In this document: piece by piece, positions 1 to 5,950 of the stretch
Numbering within the stretch: position 1 is the stretch's first letter
How the letters are laid out: every line of letters starts with the position of its first letter
Assembly: GCA_030428695.1 (NCBI GenBank)
Contig: JAUIEM010000431.1
Coordinates: forward strand, 1-7,837
Direction: 5' to 3'
Length of the DNA: 7,837 nucleotides
From: a bacterium
Lineage (GTDB): Bacteria; Planctomycetota; J058; JAJDCP01
The notes under the pieces: model-generated
Databases searched by the model: none
What the model saw: the letters and a program-made list of their open reading frames with translations, nothing else
What the model was told of the DNA's origin: nothing
Position numbers and translations under genes: made by a program

Positions 1-2
1 AC

Positions 3-965
3 GCCATCGTGGACGGCGCGAGTCTCGAGACCGTCTGCCTCACCCATGAGGGGGACACGGCGACGGGCCAGCCCGACGAGAAGGGAAAGATTGCCAAGGC
101 GTGCACGGCCGCCGACAAGGGGATCGCCCTCGCCCTCGAGAAGCACTGCGAAGGACAAAGCCTGGCGTCGCTGTTCCCCGGTTGCGCATCCGGCGAGGAG
201 GCGGCGTGCCTCGCCCGGGCGGCGTCATGCCGCGTATGTCAGGCCATCAACGAGGCCGACGGCACCGATCGCGACTGTGATCTCTTCGACGACGGAACGG
301 CGACCGCAGAGGTCTTCGATGGCGTGGACAACGACTGCAACGGGCTGGTGGACGACGTCCCACGTTGCGGCGACGGCGTCGTGGCTTCCGGTGAGCAGTG
401 CGACGACGGCAACACGTTCGACTATGACGGGTGCAACAGCGACTGTACGTTCGGCCCGGCCTGTCCACACTTCACCGAGGCGGACGTCGCCGACGCGTTC
501 CAGGACTGCCGGGATCGGGGCCTGCAGGTCTCGTGTGAATTCTATACGGAAGGAGCCGGTTGCGGGTACCCCCAGGGCCCTTTCCCAATGTACGTTCGCG
601 CTTTTCTCAGCTGCTCGGCAGAAGAGTCCCTGCCTGACCTGTGTTCCCCTTCGCCTTCGGTGACTTCTGTTGCCAGATACATCGGGTTGCACGCGTTTGA
701 CGAGTCATGCGGATATCCACATCACGACGACATCGGGTTGTACAACCAGGACGCCGTCACCGGCGATGTGTGTTATGAGGATGGTCCGACATTCGTAGAG
801 GGGAAGGCGTGTTATGAGGTCCTGCGCGCCGCCTCGATCGACAAGTGCGATGTCTTCGTGGACGGGCGGGGGGAGCAGTGCAAGACGTCCGGAGGAGTAT
901 GCCTGAGTGATCTGGACTGCTGCAGCGGCTCCTGTGGCGTGGGCGAGGTCAACTTCTGCGATTGA
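3..965 (+). CDS. Cysteine-rich secreted protein with MopE-like and DUF4215-type motifs (5' partial)
   Basis: The frame is open to the left edge, so the true start and any signal peptide lie outside the window. An in-frame GTG at 9 is probably internal. Counting from that GTG, a Cys-containing N-terminal stretch (residues 10-90) ends in a CxxC-type segment (CRVCQAIN) and an acidic run. Residues 103-116 read FDGVDNDCNGLVDD, the Asp-rich motif found in MopE-type putative metal-binding proteins. Residues 120-146, with the core GEQCDDGN, match the Cys-rich DUF4215/Myxococcus repeat. The last 36 residues hold about six more cysteines, including a CC pair, in knottin-like spacing. The many cysteines suggest an exported, disulfide-bonded surface or extracellular protein. 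Binding of calcium or copper through the Asp motif is inferred from the family. The gene ends at TGA 963-965. The specific function is unknown. Confidence 0.8.
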   Translation, partial: AIVDGASLETVCLTHEGDTATGQPDEKGKIAKACTAADKGIALALEKHCEGQSLASLFPGCASGEEAACLARAASCRVCQAINEADGTDRDCDLFDDGTATAEVFDGVDNDCNGLVDDVPRCGDGVVASGEQCDDGNTFDYDGCNSDCTFGPACPHFTEADVADAFQDCRDRGLQVSCEFYTEGAGCGYPQGPFPMYVRAFLSCSAEESLPDLCSPSPSVTSVARYIGLHAFDESCGYPHHDDIGLYNQDAVTGDVCYEDGPTFVEGKACYEVLRAASIDKCDVFVDGRGEQCKTSGGVCLSDLDCCSGSCGVGEVNFCD

Positions 966-998
966 TCGGCGCGCGGTCTCCGCACGAACCGTTCTGGC

Positions 999-1011
999 CG
1001 CGCAAAGCGCG
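999..1011. other. GC hairpin downstream of the cysteine-rich gene
   Basis: CGCGC and GCGCG arms flank an AAA loop, starting 33 nt after the stop codon. The position suits transcript end processing or termination. There is no following T-run, so it is not a standard intrinsic terminator. Confidence 0.3.
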
Positions 1012-1237
1012 ATGGCGAGCTGCGCGAGCACATCCAGCGCGCGTGGGACCAGAATCGTAGAGTCCGCGCGGCACGAAGGGGCACGGCTTCAGTGCCGTCT
1101 CAACGTGAAGGAGCGAGCGGCCACGTAGGGCCATGGTCCGAGACCTGCACGACGCCGCATCGGTCTGACCGTTTTCGGAACTCATTCACGCTGGAGCCTG
1201 GAGGGATGCTGGATCGGCTACGAGACGCCGACGTCTC

Positions 1238-1253
1238 GGGGTTCTGTCCCACA
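1238..1253 (+). repeat. Imperfect 16-bp direct repeat, copy 1
   Basis: GGGGTTCTGTCCCACA matches the copy at 1388-1403 at 15 of 16 positions, in the same orientation and 150 bp apart. Looser similarity continues to the right in both copies. It sits directly after the 1221-1238 hairpin. Role unknown. Confidence 0.5.
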
Positions 1254-1387
1254 GGGCCCCACGCGTCGGCCTGTTGGTGCGTGGCAGACCCCCCGGTGTC
1301 GACGTGCACCGTCTCTCCCAAAGACGAAGCCGGAGACCACGCAGACCTTCGGCCGGAGGACGATGCGCGCTGGTGTCGACCTCGTGG

Positions 1388-1403
1388 GGGGTACTGTCCC
1401 ACA
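1388..1403 (+). repeat. Imperfect 16-bp direct repeat, copy 2
   Basis: GGGGTACTGTCCCACA differs from the copy at 1238-1253 by one base. It lies about 90 bp upstream of the antitoxin start. It could be a regulatory word or a remnant of a mobile-element end. Confidence 0.5.
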
Positions 1404-1470
1404 CGACGCTGGCCGGGTGCCTGCCCCCCGGGGGGCCAGAGTTCGGCGGGTATCTTGCAGCAGCGCGGGC

Positions 1471-1485
1471 TCTCGCGGTACGAGA
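1471..1485. promoter_or_regulatory. Candidate operator palindrome over the antitoxin ribosome-binding site
   Basis: TCTCG and CGAGA arms separated by 5 bp lie immediately before and partly within the Shine-Dalgarno region of the antitoxin gene. Type II toxin-antitoxin operons are usually repressed by their own antitoxin binding such palindromes, so autoregulation is a reasonable inference. The arms are only 5 bp long, so chance is possible. I see no strong -35/-10 pair. Confidence 0.35.
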
Positions 1486-1490
1486 AAGGT

Positions 1491-1739
1491 ATGAAATCCA
1501 ATGCAAAGTCCAGCGTGACGTTGCCGGCCGAGGAGCTTGAACTCGTCATGAAGCTGAAGCGTCGGCTTCGCGTCAAGAGCAATGTCGAGGTGGTTCGGCG
1601 GGGACTGCGCCTCTTGCAGGAGACGACGGACCGGGCTGCCCTGCGGGAGTCCTATCGGCAGGCGTCGGACGCGGTGCGCGGTCGGAACGCATCCGACAGG
1701 AAGGAGCTCGACGGGCTGATCGACGAGGGAATCGATTGA
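1491..1739 (+). CDS. Antitoxin of a MazEF/PemIK-like module, ribbon-helix-helix type
   Basis: This 82-residue protein is predicted to neutralise the toxin encoded immediately downstream and to bind its own promoter. Residues 8-12 (SVTLP) look like the single beta strand of a ribbon-helix-helix (CopG/ParD-like) fold. Two helices follow: one Leu/Lys-rich around the KLKRRLR stretch, and one starting at the SNVEVVRRGLRLL stretch. The C-terminal half is charged and ends in an acidic ELDGLIDEGID tail, the sort of segment that wraps around the toxin. ATG at 1491 is chosen because GAGAAAGG lies directly upstream and the fold starts a few residues later. In-frame sequence upstream to 1092 is judged non-coding. 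The stop overlaps the toxin start by 4 bp, indicating translational coupling. The fold assignment rests on pattern only; other small DNA-binding antitoxin folds remain possible. Confidence 0.75.
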   Translation: MKSNAKSSVTLPAEELELVMKLKRRLRVKSNVEVVRRGLRLLQETTDRAALRESYRQASDAVRGRNASDRKELDGLIDEGID

Positions 1740-2083
1740 AGGCACCCCTTGCGTATGGCCACCTCTACTCGGCTGATCTGAGCCCGCGGGGGGGAACGGA
1801 ACCGGGCAAGGTTCGTCCAGTACTCGTGATGCAGACGGATCTTCTGAATTCGGTAGGCCACCCGTCTACCTTCGTGTTGCCGTGCACGACGAGGCTCACG
1901 GGAGAGAGCATTCTTCGCGTCGAACTCCCGAAGGGAATCGCTGGGAACACCAAGGACTGCGAGATCATGGTGGACCAGGGCCGCGCCATCGACAACGCCC
2001 GCTTTCGCAGGCTCCTGGGGCGGCTCTCCAAGAGCCTCCTCTCCGAGGCACAGGACAAGCTCCGACGGCTGCTCGAGGTCTGA
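1736..2083 (+). CDS. MazF/PemK-family endoribonuclease toxin
   Basis: This 115-residue protein has the length and order of motifs of MazF toxins, ribosome-independent endoribonucleases that cut RNA at short specific sequences to arrest growth. Residues 8-15 (GHLYSADLSP) form the first strand. The signature EPGKVRPVLVMQTD spans 22-35. LPCTT is at 48-52, and a C-terminal IMVDQGRAID-type segment (77-86) is followed by a helical tail. By alignment with Bacillus MazF, Arg27 and Thr51 or Thr52 would be the catalytic pair, so the toxin appears intact. The start is TTG at 1736, overlapping the antitoxin TGA as TTGA. GAGGGA at 1725-1730 provides a good ribosome-binding site, and no other early start exists. 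The rare TTG start and the overlap may keep toxin output below antitoxin output. RNA target specificity cannot be read from the sequence. Confidence 0.88.
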   Translation: MKAPLAYGHLYSADLSPRGGTEPGKVRPVLVMQTDLLNSVGHPSTFVLPCTTRLTGESILRVELPKGIAGNTKDCEIMVDQGRAIDNARFRRLLGRLSKSLLSEAQDKLRRLLEV

Positions 2084-2156
2084 GTGCGACCTCCGCGCTC
2101 GTCTCTGGGAAGCGTGTTCCACATGTTCATGAGCACAGGAAGCAATCGCTCCACGG

Positions 2157-2218
2157 CCGAACTGGATGGTGGCTGGCGATGTCGCGCTAGCGAGGATGGC
2201 CCGTAGGGCGCAGTTCGG
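2157..2218. repeat. 62-bp structure closed by perfect 8-bp inverted repeats
   Basis: CCGAACTG at 2157-2164 is matched by CAGTTCGG at 2211-2218. Between them are two smaller hairpins: TCGC/GCGA with loop GCTA (2182-2193) and GCCC/GGGC with loop GTA (2199-2209). GGATGG also occurs twice, at 2164 and 2194. It starts 73 bp after the toxin stop and ends 26 bp before the IS. The layout loosely recalls an integron attC site (AAC...GTT ends, stem with inner structure), but the GTTCGG end does not fit the GTTRRRY consensus. It could equally be a structured 3' end or a REP-like repeat. Confidence 0.4.
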
Positions 2219-2244
2219 ACGCTCGCTTCGTTGAAGATCCTCTC

Positions 2245-2293
2245 TGATCAGCGACAATTACTCCTGCCGGTGGACGACAATTAGATCTGCCGG
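2245..2293 (+). repeat. Left terminal inverted repeat of the IS21 element
   Basis: It begins TGATCAGCGACAATTA. It contains two CGACAATTA...GCCGG units starting at 2252 and 2275, a 23-bp period. These are presumed IstA-binding sites. The istA promoter probably lies in or just after this stretch. Confidence 0.85.
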
Positions 2294-2340
2294 TTCTGCC
2301 CGTCCTGGCGGCGCAGCGGGTCGCCGTGGGAGAGCTTCCC

Positions 2341-3822
2341 ATGGTGACCGATGCGCAGGTCAGGCTGCTGAGGCGGAAACGGATGGAAGGCAAGACGCAG
2401 GAGGCAGCCGCGGCGAGCGCAGGCATGAGCGTGCGAGCGGCGCGGAAATGGGAGCGAGGGCCGCTCCCGTCGCAGTCTAAGGCCCCGAGGACCTGGAGGA
2501 CGCGCCAGGACCCGTTCGAGGAGGTGTGGGAGACCGAGGTCCTCCCGCTTCTCGAAGCTGACGAGGACGGCGGCCTGGAGGCCAAGACGATCTTCGACGC
2601 CCTAATGGACCGCCATCCGAGCCGGTTCCAGCCGGGGCAGCTTCGGACCCTTCAGCGCCGCATCCGCGACTGGCGCGCCGTTCACGGCCCGGCCAAGGAG
2701 GTGTTCTTCGAGCAGGTGCACCCGCCGGGCCGCGAGGCGCAGTTCGACTTCACGCACGCGACCGAGCTAGACGTGACGATCGGCGGGGAGCTGTTCGAGC
2801 ACCTCTTCTTCGAGCTGATCTTGAGCTTCAGCGGCTGGCGCTACGTGGAGCTGGCTTTCGGCGAGACGTTCGAGGCGATGCTCTCGGGCGTCCAGGGCGC
2901 TCTCTGGGATCTCGGCGGCGTGGTTGAGGTCGTCCGTCACGACAATCTCTCGGCAGCGACTCACGAGCTGCGGCACACCGGAGGACGCACGCTGACGCAG
3001 CGCTTCCGAGACCTGCTCGACCACTACGGCATGCGCTCGACGCGCATCCAGCCGCGTCACGCGCACGAAAACGGTGTCGCCGAGAAATCGCACGACACGT
3101 TCAAGAGCGCGCTCGATCAGGCCCTGCGCCTGCGCGGGAGCAGAGAGTTCCCGACGGTGGCGGGCTACTGGGAGTTCGTCAGCGAGATCCGCGCCCGGCT
3201 CAATCGGCGCACCGAGGCTCGCCTCACAGAGGAGCGCGGACACCTCCGACCGCTGCCGTCGGCTCCGATTCCGTCGTACACGACGTTCCACCCGACTGTG
3301 CGGCGTTGGAGCACCGTGCGGATCGGAAACCGGACGTACTCCGTCCCCTCGCGACTGATCGGGCACAAAGTCGAAGCCCGCCAGCACCCCGATGTGGTCG
3401 AGATCCACTACCGGGACCGCCTGGTCGAGACGATGGAGCGCCTGCGCGGTCGTCGTGAGCACCGGATCGACTACCGCCACGTGATCTGGTCGCTCGTGCG
3501 CAAGCCGGGGGCGTTCGCTCGCTACCGCTACCGGGAGGACCTGTTCCCGTCGCTCACGTTCCGTCGCGCTTACGACGCACTGCGCGAGCACCGGGGCGAG
3601 CGTGCCGACATCGACTACGTGCGCGTGCTGCACTTGGCCGCGAGCACCATGGAGGCCGACGTCGAGCGGGCTCTGGAGGCCCTGCTCGCCAAGGGCGAGC
3701 CCTTCGACTACGCGACGGTTCGCGCCTTGGCCGCTCCGCCCGATCCGGTCGTGCCGGAGATCCGCGTTCCCGAGCCCGATCTCGGCGTGTACGACGCGCT
3801 CCTCGCCGGAGGTGGACGATGA
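2341..3822 (+). CDS. istA: IS21-family transposase IstA
   Basis: This 493-residue DDE transposase binds the element ends and catalyses strand cutting and transfer, helped by IstB. The N-terminal 45 residues hold a helix-turn-helix (the QEAAAASAGMSVRAARKWERG stretch, just after residue 18). An integrase-core (rve) domain follows. Its presumed catalytic triad is Asp136 in AQFDF, Asp201 in VRHDN and Glu248 in HENGVAEKSH. A C-terminal beta-rich DNA-binding region starts around residue 310 (VRRWSTVRIGNRTYSVPSR). Length is typical for the family. ATG at 2341 is preferred over the in-frame GTG at 2326 because GGGAGAG sits 7 nt before the ATG. The stop overlaps the istB start as ATGA, so the two are translationally coupled. 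No frameshift or lost catalytic residue is seen. Confidence 0.95.
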   Translation: MVTDAQVRLLRRKRMEGKTQEAAAASAGMSVRAARKWERGPLPSQSKAPRTWRTRQDPFEEVWETEVLPLLEADEDGGLEAKTIFDALMDRHPSRFQPGQLRTLQRRIRDWRAVHGPAKEVFFEQVHPPGREAQFDFTHATELDVTIGGELFEHLFFELILSFSGWRYVELAFGETFEAMLSGVQGALWDLGGVVEVVRHDNLSAATHELRHTGGRTLTQRFRDLLDHYGMRSTRIQPRHAHENGVAEKSHDTFKSALDQALRLRGSREFPTVAGYWEFVSEIRARLNRRTEARLTEERGHLRPLPSAPIPSYTTFHPTVRRWSTVRIGNRTYSVPSRLIGHKVEARQHPDVVEIHYRDRLVETMERLRGRREHRIDYRHVIWSLVRKPGAFARYRYREDLFPSLTFRRAYDALREHRGERADIDYVRVLHLAASTMEADVERALEALLAKGEPFDYATVRALAAPPDPVVPEIRVPEPDLGVYDALLAGGGR

Positions 3823-4601
3823 GCGCCACACCGCAGTTGGCCCACGGCGAAGTCGCCGACCGCATTGGTGCCCTGCTCAAGGAGTTCAAGCTCCCGAGTG
3901 CCTCAGCCGAGATGGTTCCGCGCCTTCTGGCCGCGGGACAGGATGAAGCACTCGCCATCGTGCTGGAGGTGCTCGAGGTCGAAGCCGAGGACCGCCGCCA
4001 GCGTCGCATCATCCGCATGCGCCGAGCCTCCAAGCTCCCGCCCGGCAAGACCTTCGACACGTTCAATGAGAAGCGGCTGCCCGCGACGCTCGCCCGCAAG
4101 ATCAAGGAGCTCGCTCGCGGCGACTTCGCGGACCAGGCGATCAATGTGCTCGCGTTCGGCCTACCCGGCACAGGGAAGAGCCACGCCTGCGCCGCCCTCG
4201 GCCACTGGCTGGTCGAAGCGGGGCGCTCGGTGCTCTTCGTTCCGACGTTCGCCGTCGTGCAGGACTTGCTCGCGGCCAAGCGCGACCTCGACTTGCCGCG
4301 AGCCCTTCGCAAGCTCGATCACTTCGAGGTCTTGATCCTCGACGACCTGGGCTACGTGCAGCAGAGCGCCGAGGAGACCGAGGTCCTCTTCACGCTTATG
4401 AGCGAGCGCTACGAGCGGCGCTCCATGGTGATCACGAGCAATCTCGTCTTCAGCCAGTGGGAGCAGATCTTCAAGAATCCCATGACTACCGCCGCCGCGA
4501 TCGACCGCGTCGTGCACCACTCGGTGATCCTCGAGTTCGACGTCCCGAGCTACCGCGGCGAGGAGGCCAAGAGCCGGAAGGAGCGGCCCACCAAGAAATG
4601 A
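3819..4601 (+). CDS. istB: IS21-family helper ATPase IstB
   Basis: This 260-residue AAA+ ATPase of the DnaC/IstB group remodels target DNA and stimulates IstA during transposition. An N-terminal helical part (1-70) precedes the conserved segment around LPPGKTFDTFNEKRLP (73-88). Walker A is GLPGTGKSH at 114-122 and Walker B is LILDDLGY at 172-179. A sensor-like ITSNLVFSQW lies at 205-214, and AIDRVVHHS at 227-235 carries the late Arg typical of the family. The C-terminus is Lys/Arg-rich. ATG at 3819 overlaps the istA stop, and GGAGGTGG at 3808-3815 gives a strong ribosome-binding site. All key ATPase motifs are present. Confidence 0.95.
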   Translation: MSATPQLAHGEVADRIGALLKEFKLPSASAEMVPRLLAAGQDEALAIVLEVLEVEAEDRRQRRIIRMRRASKLPPGKTFDTFNEKRLPATLARKIKELARGDFADQAINVLAFGLPGTGKSHACAALGHWLVEAGRSVLFVPTFAVVQDLLAAKRDLDLPRALRKLDHFEVLILDDLGYVQQSAEETEVLFTLMSERYERRSMVITSNLVFSQWEQIFKNPMTTAAAIDRVVHHSVILEFDVPSYRGEEAKSRKERPTKK

Positions 4602-4666
4602 AGGAAGCCCACACCGCTACCTGAGAAAACCCAGGAAATCTCGATCAGAACTCAACCGGGGAAGGA

Positions 4667-4715
4667 CCGGCAAGAGTAATTGTCGTCGGGAGGAGAAAGT
4701 AGTTGTCGTCGATCA
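4667..4715 (-). repeat. Right terminal inverted repeat of the IS21 element
   Basis: Read on the minus strand it starts TGATCGACGACAACTA. Its two CGACAA(T/C)TA units are again 23 bp apart, with their outer edges at 4708 and 4685 on the plus strand. The inner unit ends in GCCGG as on the left; the outer unit is more diverged. Confidence 0.85.
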
Positions 4716-4775
4716 GGGCCCAGGTCCGCAGGATGTAGAATCCCCTCCGGGATTGTGAGTAGGCTCGTTGATGCG

Positions 4776-5636
4776 ATGCGAGAGCTTGTACTGGACATGG
4801 GCGACGCAGCCGTCGTCGAGGCAATGTACCGCATCCCTGAGGAGCGAAGGAGAAAAGGCGGCGTCCTACGGGCAACTGGCCCTGGTCCGACTGACCCTAC
4901 CCGACGTCTCCCAAAGCCTTGGCGATCGGTGCTGGAGGTAGGCTGCGGACTGGACCAGTGGATGGCTGGACTCGTTTCGAACGCGTCGACTCCCGCGACC
5001 ATTTACGCTCTCGACTTGTCGCTCGGCGTTCTGAGCGCCTTCCCCGAAGACCTGCGGAGGGCTGTCCCCGACGGACGGACAGCACCAGAGCTGCGCCGCG
5101 TCCTCGGAGACGGACAGCGCATGCCGTTCGTCGATGAGTCGTTCGACGGAGTTTCGGCAGTGCTCGTGCCGCAACACATGCCAAATGTGGACGACTTCAT
5201 TAGCGAAGCCGCTCGGGTGCTCGTTGACGACGGGTGGCTTGTGATGACTGCGATGAGCCTCGACTTCCCCGAGCCGGATCTCCCGAGCGCGGCACTAACC
5301 CGGCTACTAGGGCAGCCCGCGCGGTTCCGCGTGAGAAACTGCTTCCCCGCGCCTACAGCGCGGAGCCGGCTCTCTGCGGCTTTTGAGCGCATCAGCACAT
5401 GGGTCGATCCGCTGCCGAGCGAACTGACTAGCCCCGAATCCATGGTGAAGTTTCACTCACGCCTGGAGCACCCGATCAGGCACGCGCTGCCGCTGGAGTA
5501 CGAATGGGGTGACTACATCTCTGTGTTCGAAGACGTATCCCGAGAGTATCTCCAGACGCATCGAGTGTACGCGATCGAGTTCCCAATCGCGTACCACCTG
5601 GCAGAGCAGCCTCGTCGGGAATCCCGGCAGCGTTGA
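4776..5636 (+). CDS. Class I SAM-dependent methyltransferase (Methyltransf_11-like), start uncertain
   Basis: This is a 286-residue soluble protein with the Rossmann-type SAM-binding fold. From ATG 4776, motif I is VLEVGCG at 52-58. The acidic residue that would bind the SAM ribose is Asp80 (YALDLS). The segment from GDGQRMPF (111-118) through DESFDGVSAVLVPQHM matches motifs II-III, and EAARVLVDDGWLVMT (144-158) is the usual post-III strand. The substrate is not evident; the C-terminal third, which should cover it, matches nothing I recognise. The frame continues upstream to 4680 inside the IS right end. GTG 4755 and ATG 4797 are alternatives, and none has a strong ribosome-binding site (GAGTAGG lies 12 nt before 4776). 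The IS may therefore have removed the original 5' end or promoter. The stop overlaps the next small ORF. Confidence 0.82.
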   Translation: MRELVLDMGDAAVVEAMYRIPEERRRKGGVLRATGPGPTDPTRRLPKPWRSVLEVGCGLDQWMAGLVSNASTPATIYALDLSLGVLSAFPEDLRRAVPDGRTAPELRRVLGDGQRMPFVDESFDGVSAVLVPQHMPNVDDFISEAARVLVDDGWLVMTAMSLDFPEPDLPSAALTRLLGQPARFRVRNCFPAPTARSRLSAAFERISTWVDPLPSELTSPESMVKFHSRLEHPIRHALPLEYEWGDYISVFEDVSREYLQTHRVYAIEFPIAYHLAEQPRRESRQR

Positions 5637-5857
5637 TCTGTCGCGACAAACAGTGGGGAATCGCTTCGCGCCCGCGCATTCCTACACGCTGGACGCCACC
5701 CCAGACCGACCTCGCGGCGGTCAGACCAGCCCTGGCTGCGCGCGCCGATCTCCCCGAGAAGCTCGTCCGCATCGCGAAGCGCGGCGAGAGGTGGTCACGC
5801 TATGGCGTCGCCCATGTCATGGCCCACCAAGCCCTCGGAGATTCAATCCCGGCGTAA
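5633..5857 (+). CDS. Small hypothetical protein overlapping the methyltransferase stop
   Basis: This 74-residue ORF starts at TTG 5633, overlapping the methyltransferase stop as TTGA. Codons in its second half (from about 5699) almost all end in G or C, as in the real genes nearby, which supports coding. The protein has a Trp/Arg/Pro-rich start followed by a likely helical region (TDLAAVRPALAARADLPEKL) and a final WSRYGVAHVMAHQALGD stretch. There is no signal peptide or membrane segment. I recognise no family. It could be a small partner of the methyltransferase, or the tail of an older gene whose 5' part has been lost. The TTG start is weakly supported. Confidence 0.45.
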   Translation: MICRDKQWGIASRPRIPTRWTPPQTDLAAVRPALAARADLPEKLVRIAKRGERWSRYGVAHVMAHQALGDSIPA

Positions 5858-5913
5858 TCGCGGCCGATTGCTGAAGGGGGGAACGGAGGCGATCGAAGGC
5901 TCTCGGTCACGCG

Positions 5914-5928
5914 GGCCTGCGCCAGGCC
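5914..5928. other. GC hairpin upstream of the membrane/DUF2059-like gene
   Basis: GGCCTG and CAGGCC arms flank a CGC loop, 22 bp before the ATG at 5951. There is no T-run, so a terminator is unlikely. It may affect translation of the downstream gene or be chance in GC-rich sequence. Confidence 0.3.
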
Positions 5929-5950
5929 TGAGGATCAAGGGGGCGGCAAG

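Larger units (their letters stand above)
966..1490. other. Intergenic region without a convincing gene
   Basis: About 525 bp lie between the cysteine-rich gene and the antitoxin gene. One + frame stays open from 1092 into the antitoxin, but it has no ribosome-binding site at its apparent start. Its translation is rich in Pro, Cys, Gly and Arg and resembles no family I know, so I read it as chance openness in GC-rich DNA. The stretch contains a GC hairpin just after the first gene, a perfect 7-bp-arm hairpin at 1221-1238 (CGAGACG, loop CCGA, CGTCTCG), and two copies of a 16-bp word. It may be decayed mobile DNA. Confidence 0.5.
2245..4715 (+). mobile_element. Complete IS21-family insertion sequence (2471 bp)
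   Basis: The element carries istA and istB in the usual overlapping order, between related inverted ends that begin 5'-TGATC on both sides. The outermost 49 bp of the two ends agree at 34 positions by eye. Each end holds two copies of a CGACAATTA-type unit spaced exactly 23 bp apart, as expected for the multiple transposase-binding sites of IS21 elements. Length and gene content are normal for the family and both frames are intact, so it may be active. The flanks (CCTCTC on the left, GGGCCC on the right) do not show the 4-8 bp target duplication IS21 elements usually make. The exact tips are assigned from the TG...CA ends and could be off by a base or two. Confidence 0.92.

Noticed and set aside
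1409..1439. C/G-run hairpin (CTGGCC...GGCCAG) as a terminator before the toxin-antitoxin operon
   Set aside because: The stem is only 6 bp with a mismatched interior and has no T-run; it is likely a by-product of high GC.
1092..1490. In-frame extension of the antitoxin upstream to GTG 1092, giving a 215-residue protein
   Set aside because: There is no ribosome-binding site at 1092. The added sequence is Pro/Cys/Arg-rich with no family resemblance, whereas ATG 1491 has a good ribosome-binding site and starts a normal-length antitoxin.
2767..3831. Long minus-strand ORF opposite istA
   Set aside because: It is antisense to a clear transposase and arises from GC-rich codon bias; its translation resembles no family.
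3554..4312. Minus-strand ORF across the istA/istB junction
   Set aside because: The Arg/Ser/Pro-rich composition is typical of a shadow frame, and it is opposite two well-supported genes.
5509..5874. Plus-strand ORF overlapping the methyltransferase end and the small ORF
   Set aside because: It uses a different frame with Arg/Pro/Ser-rich sequence; the 5633-5857 frame has the better codon pattern.
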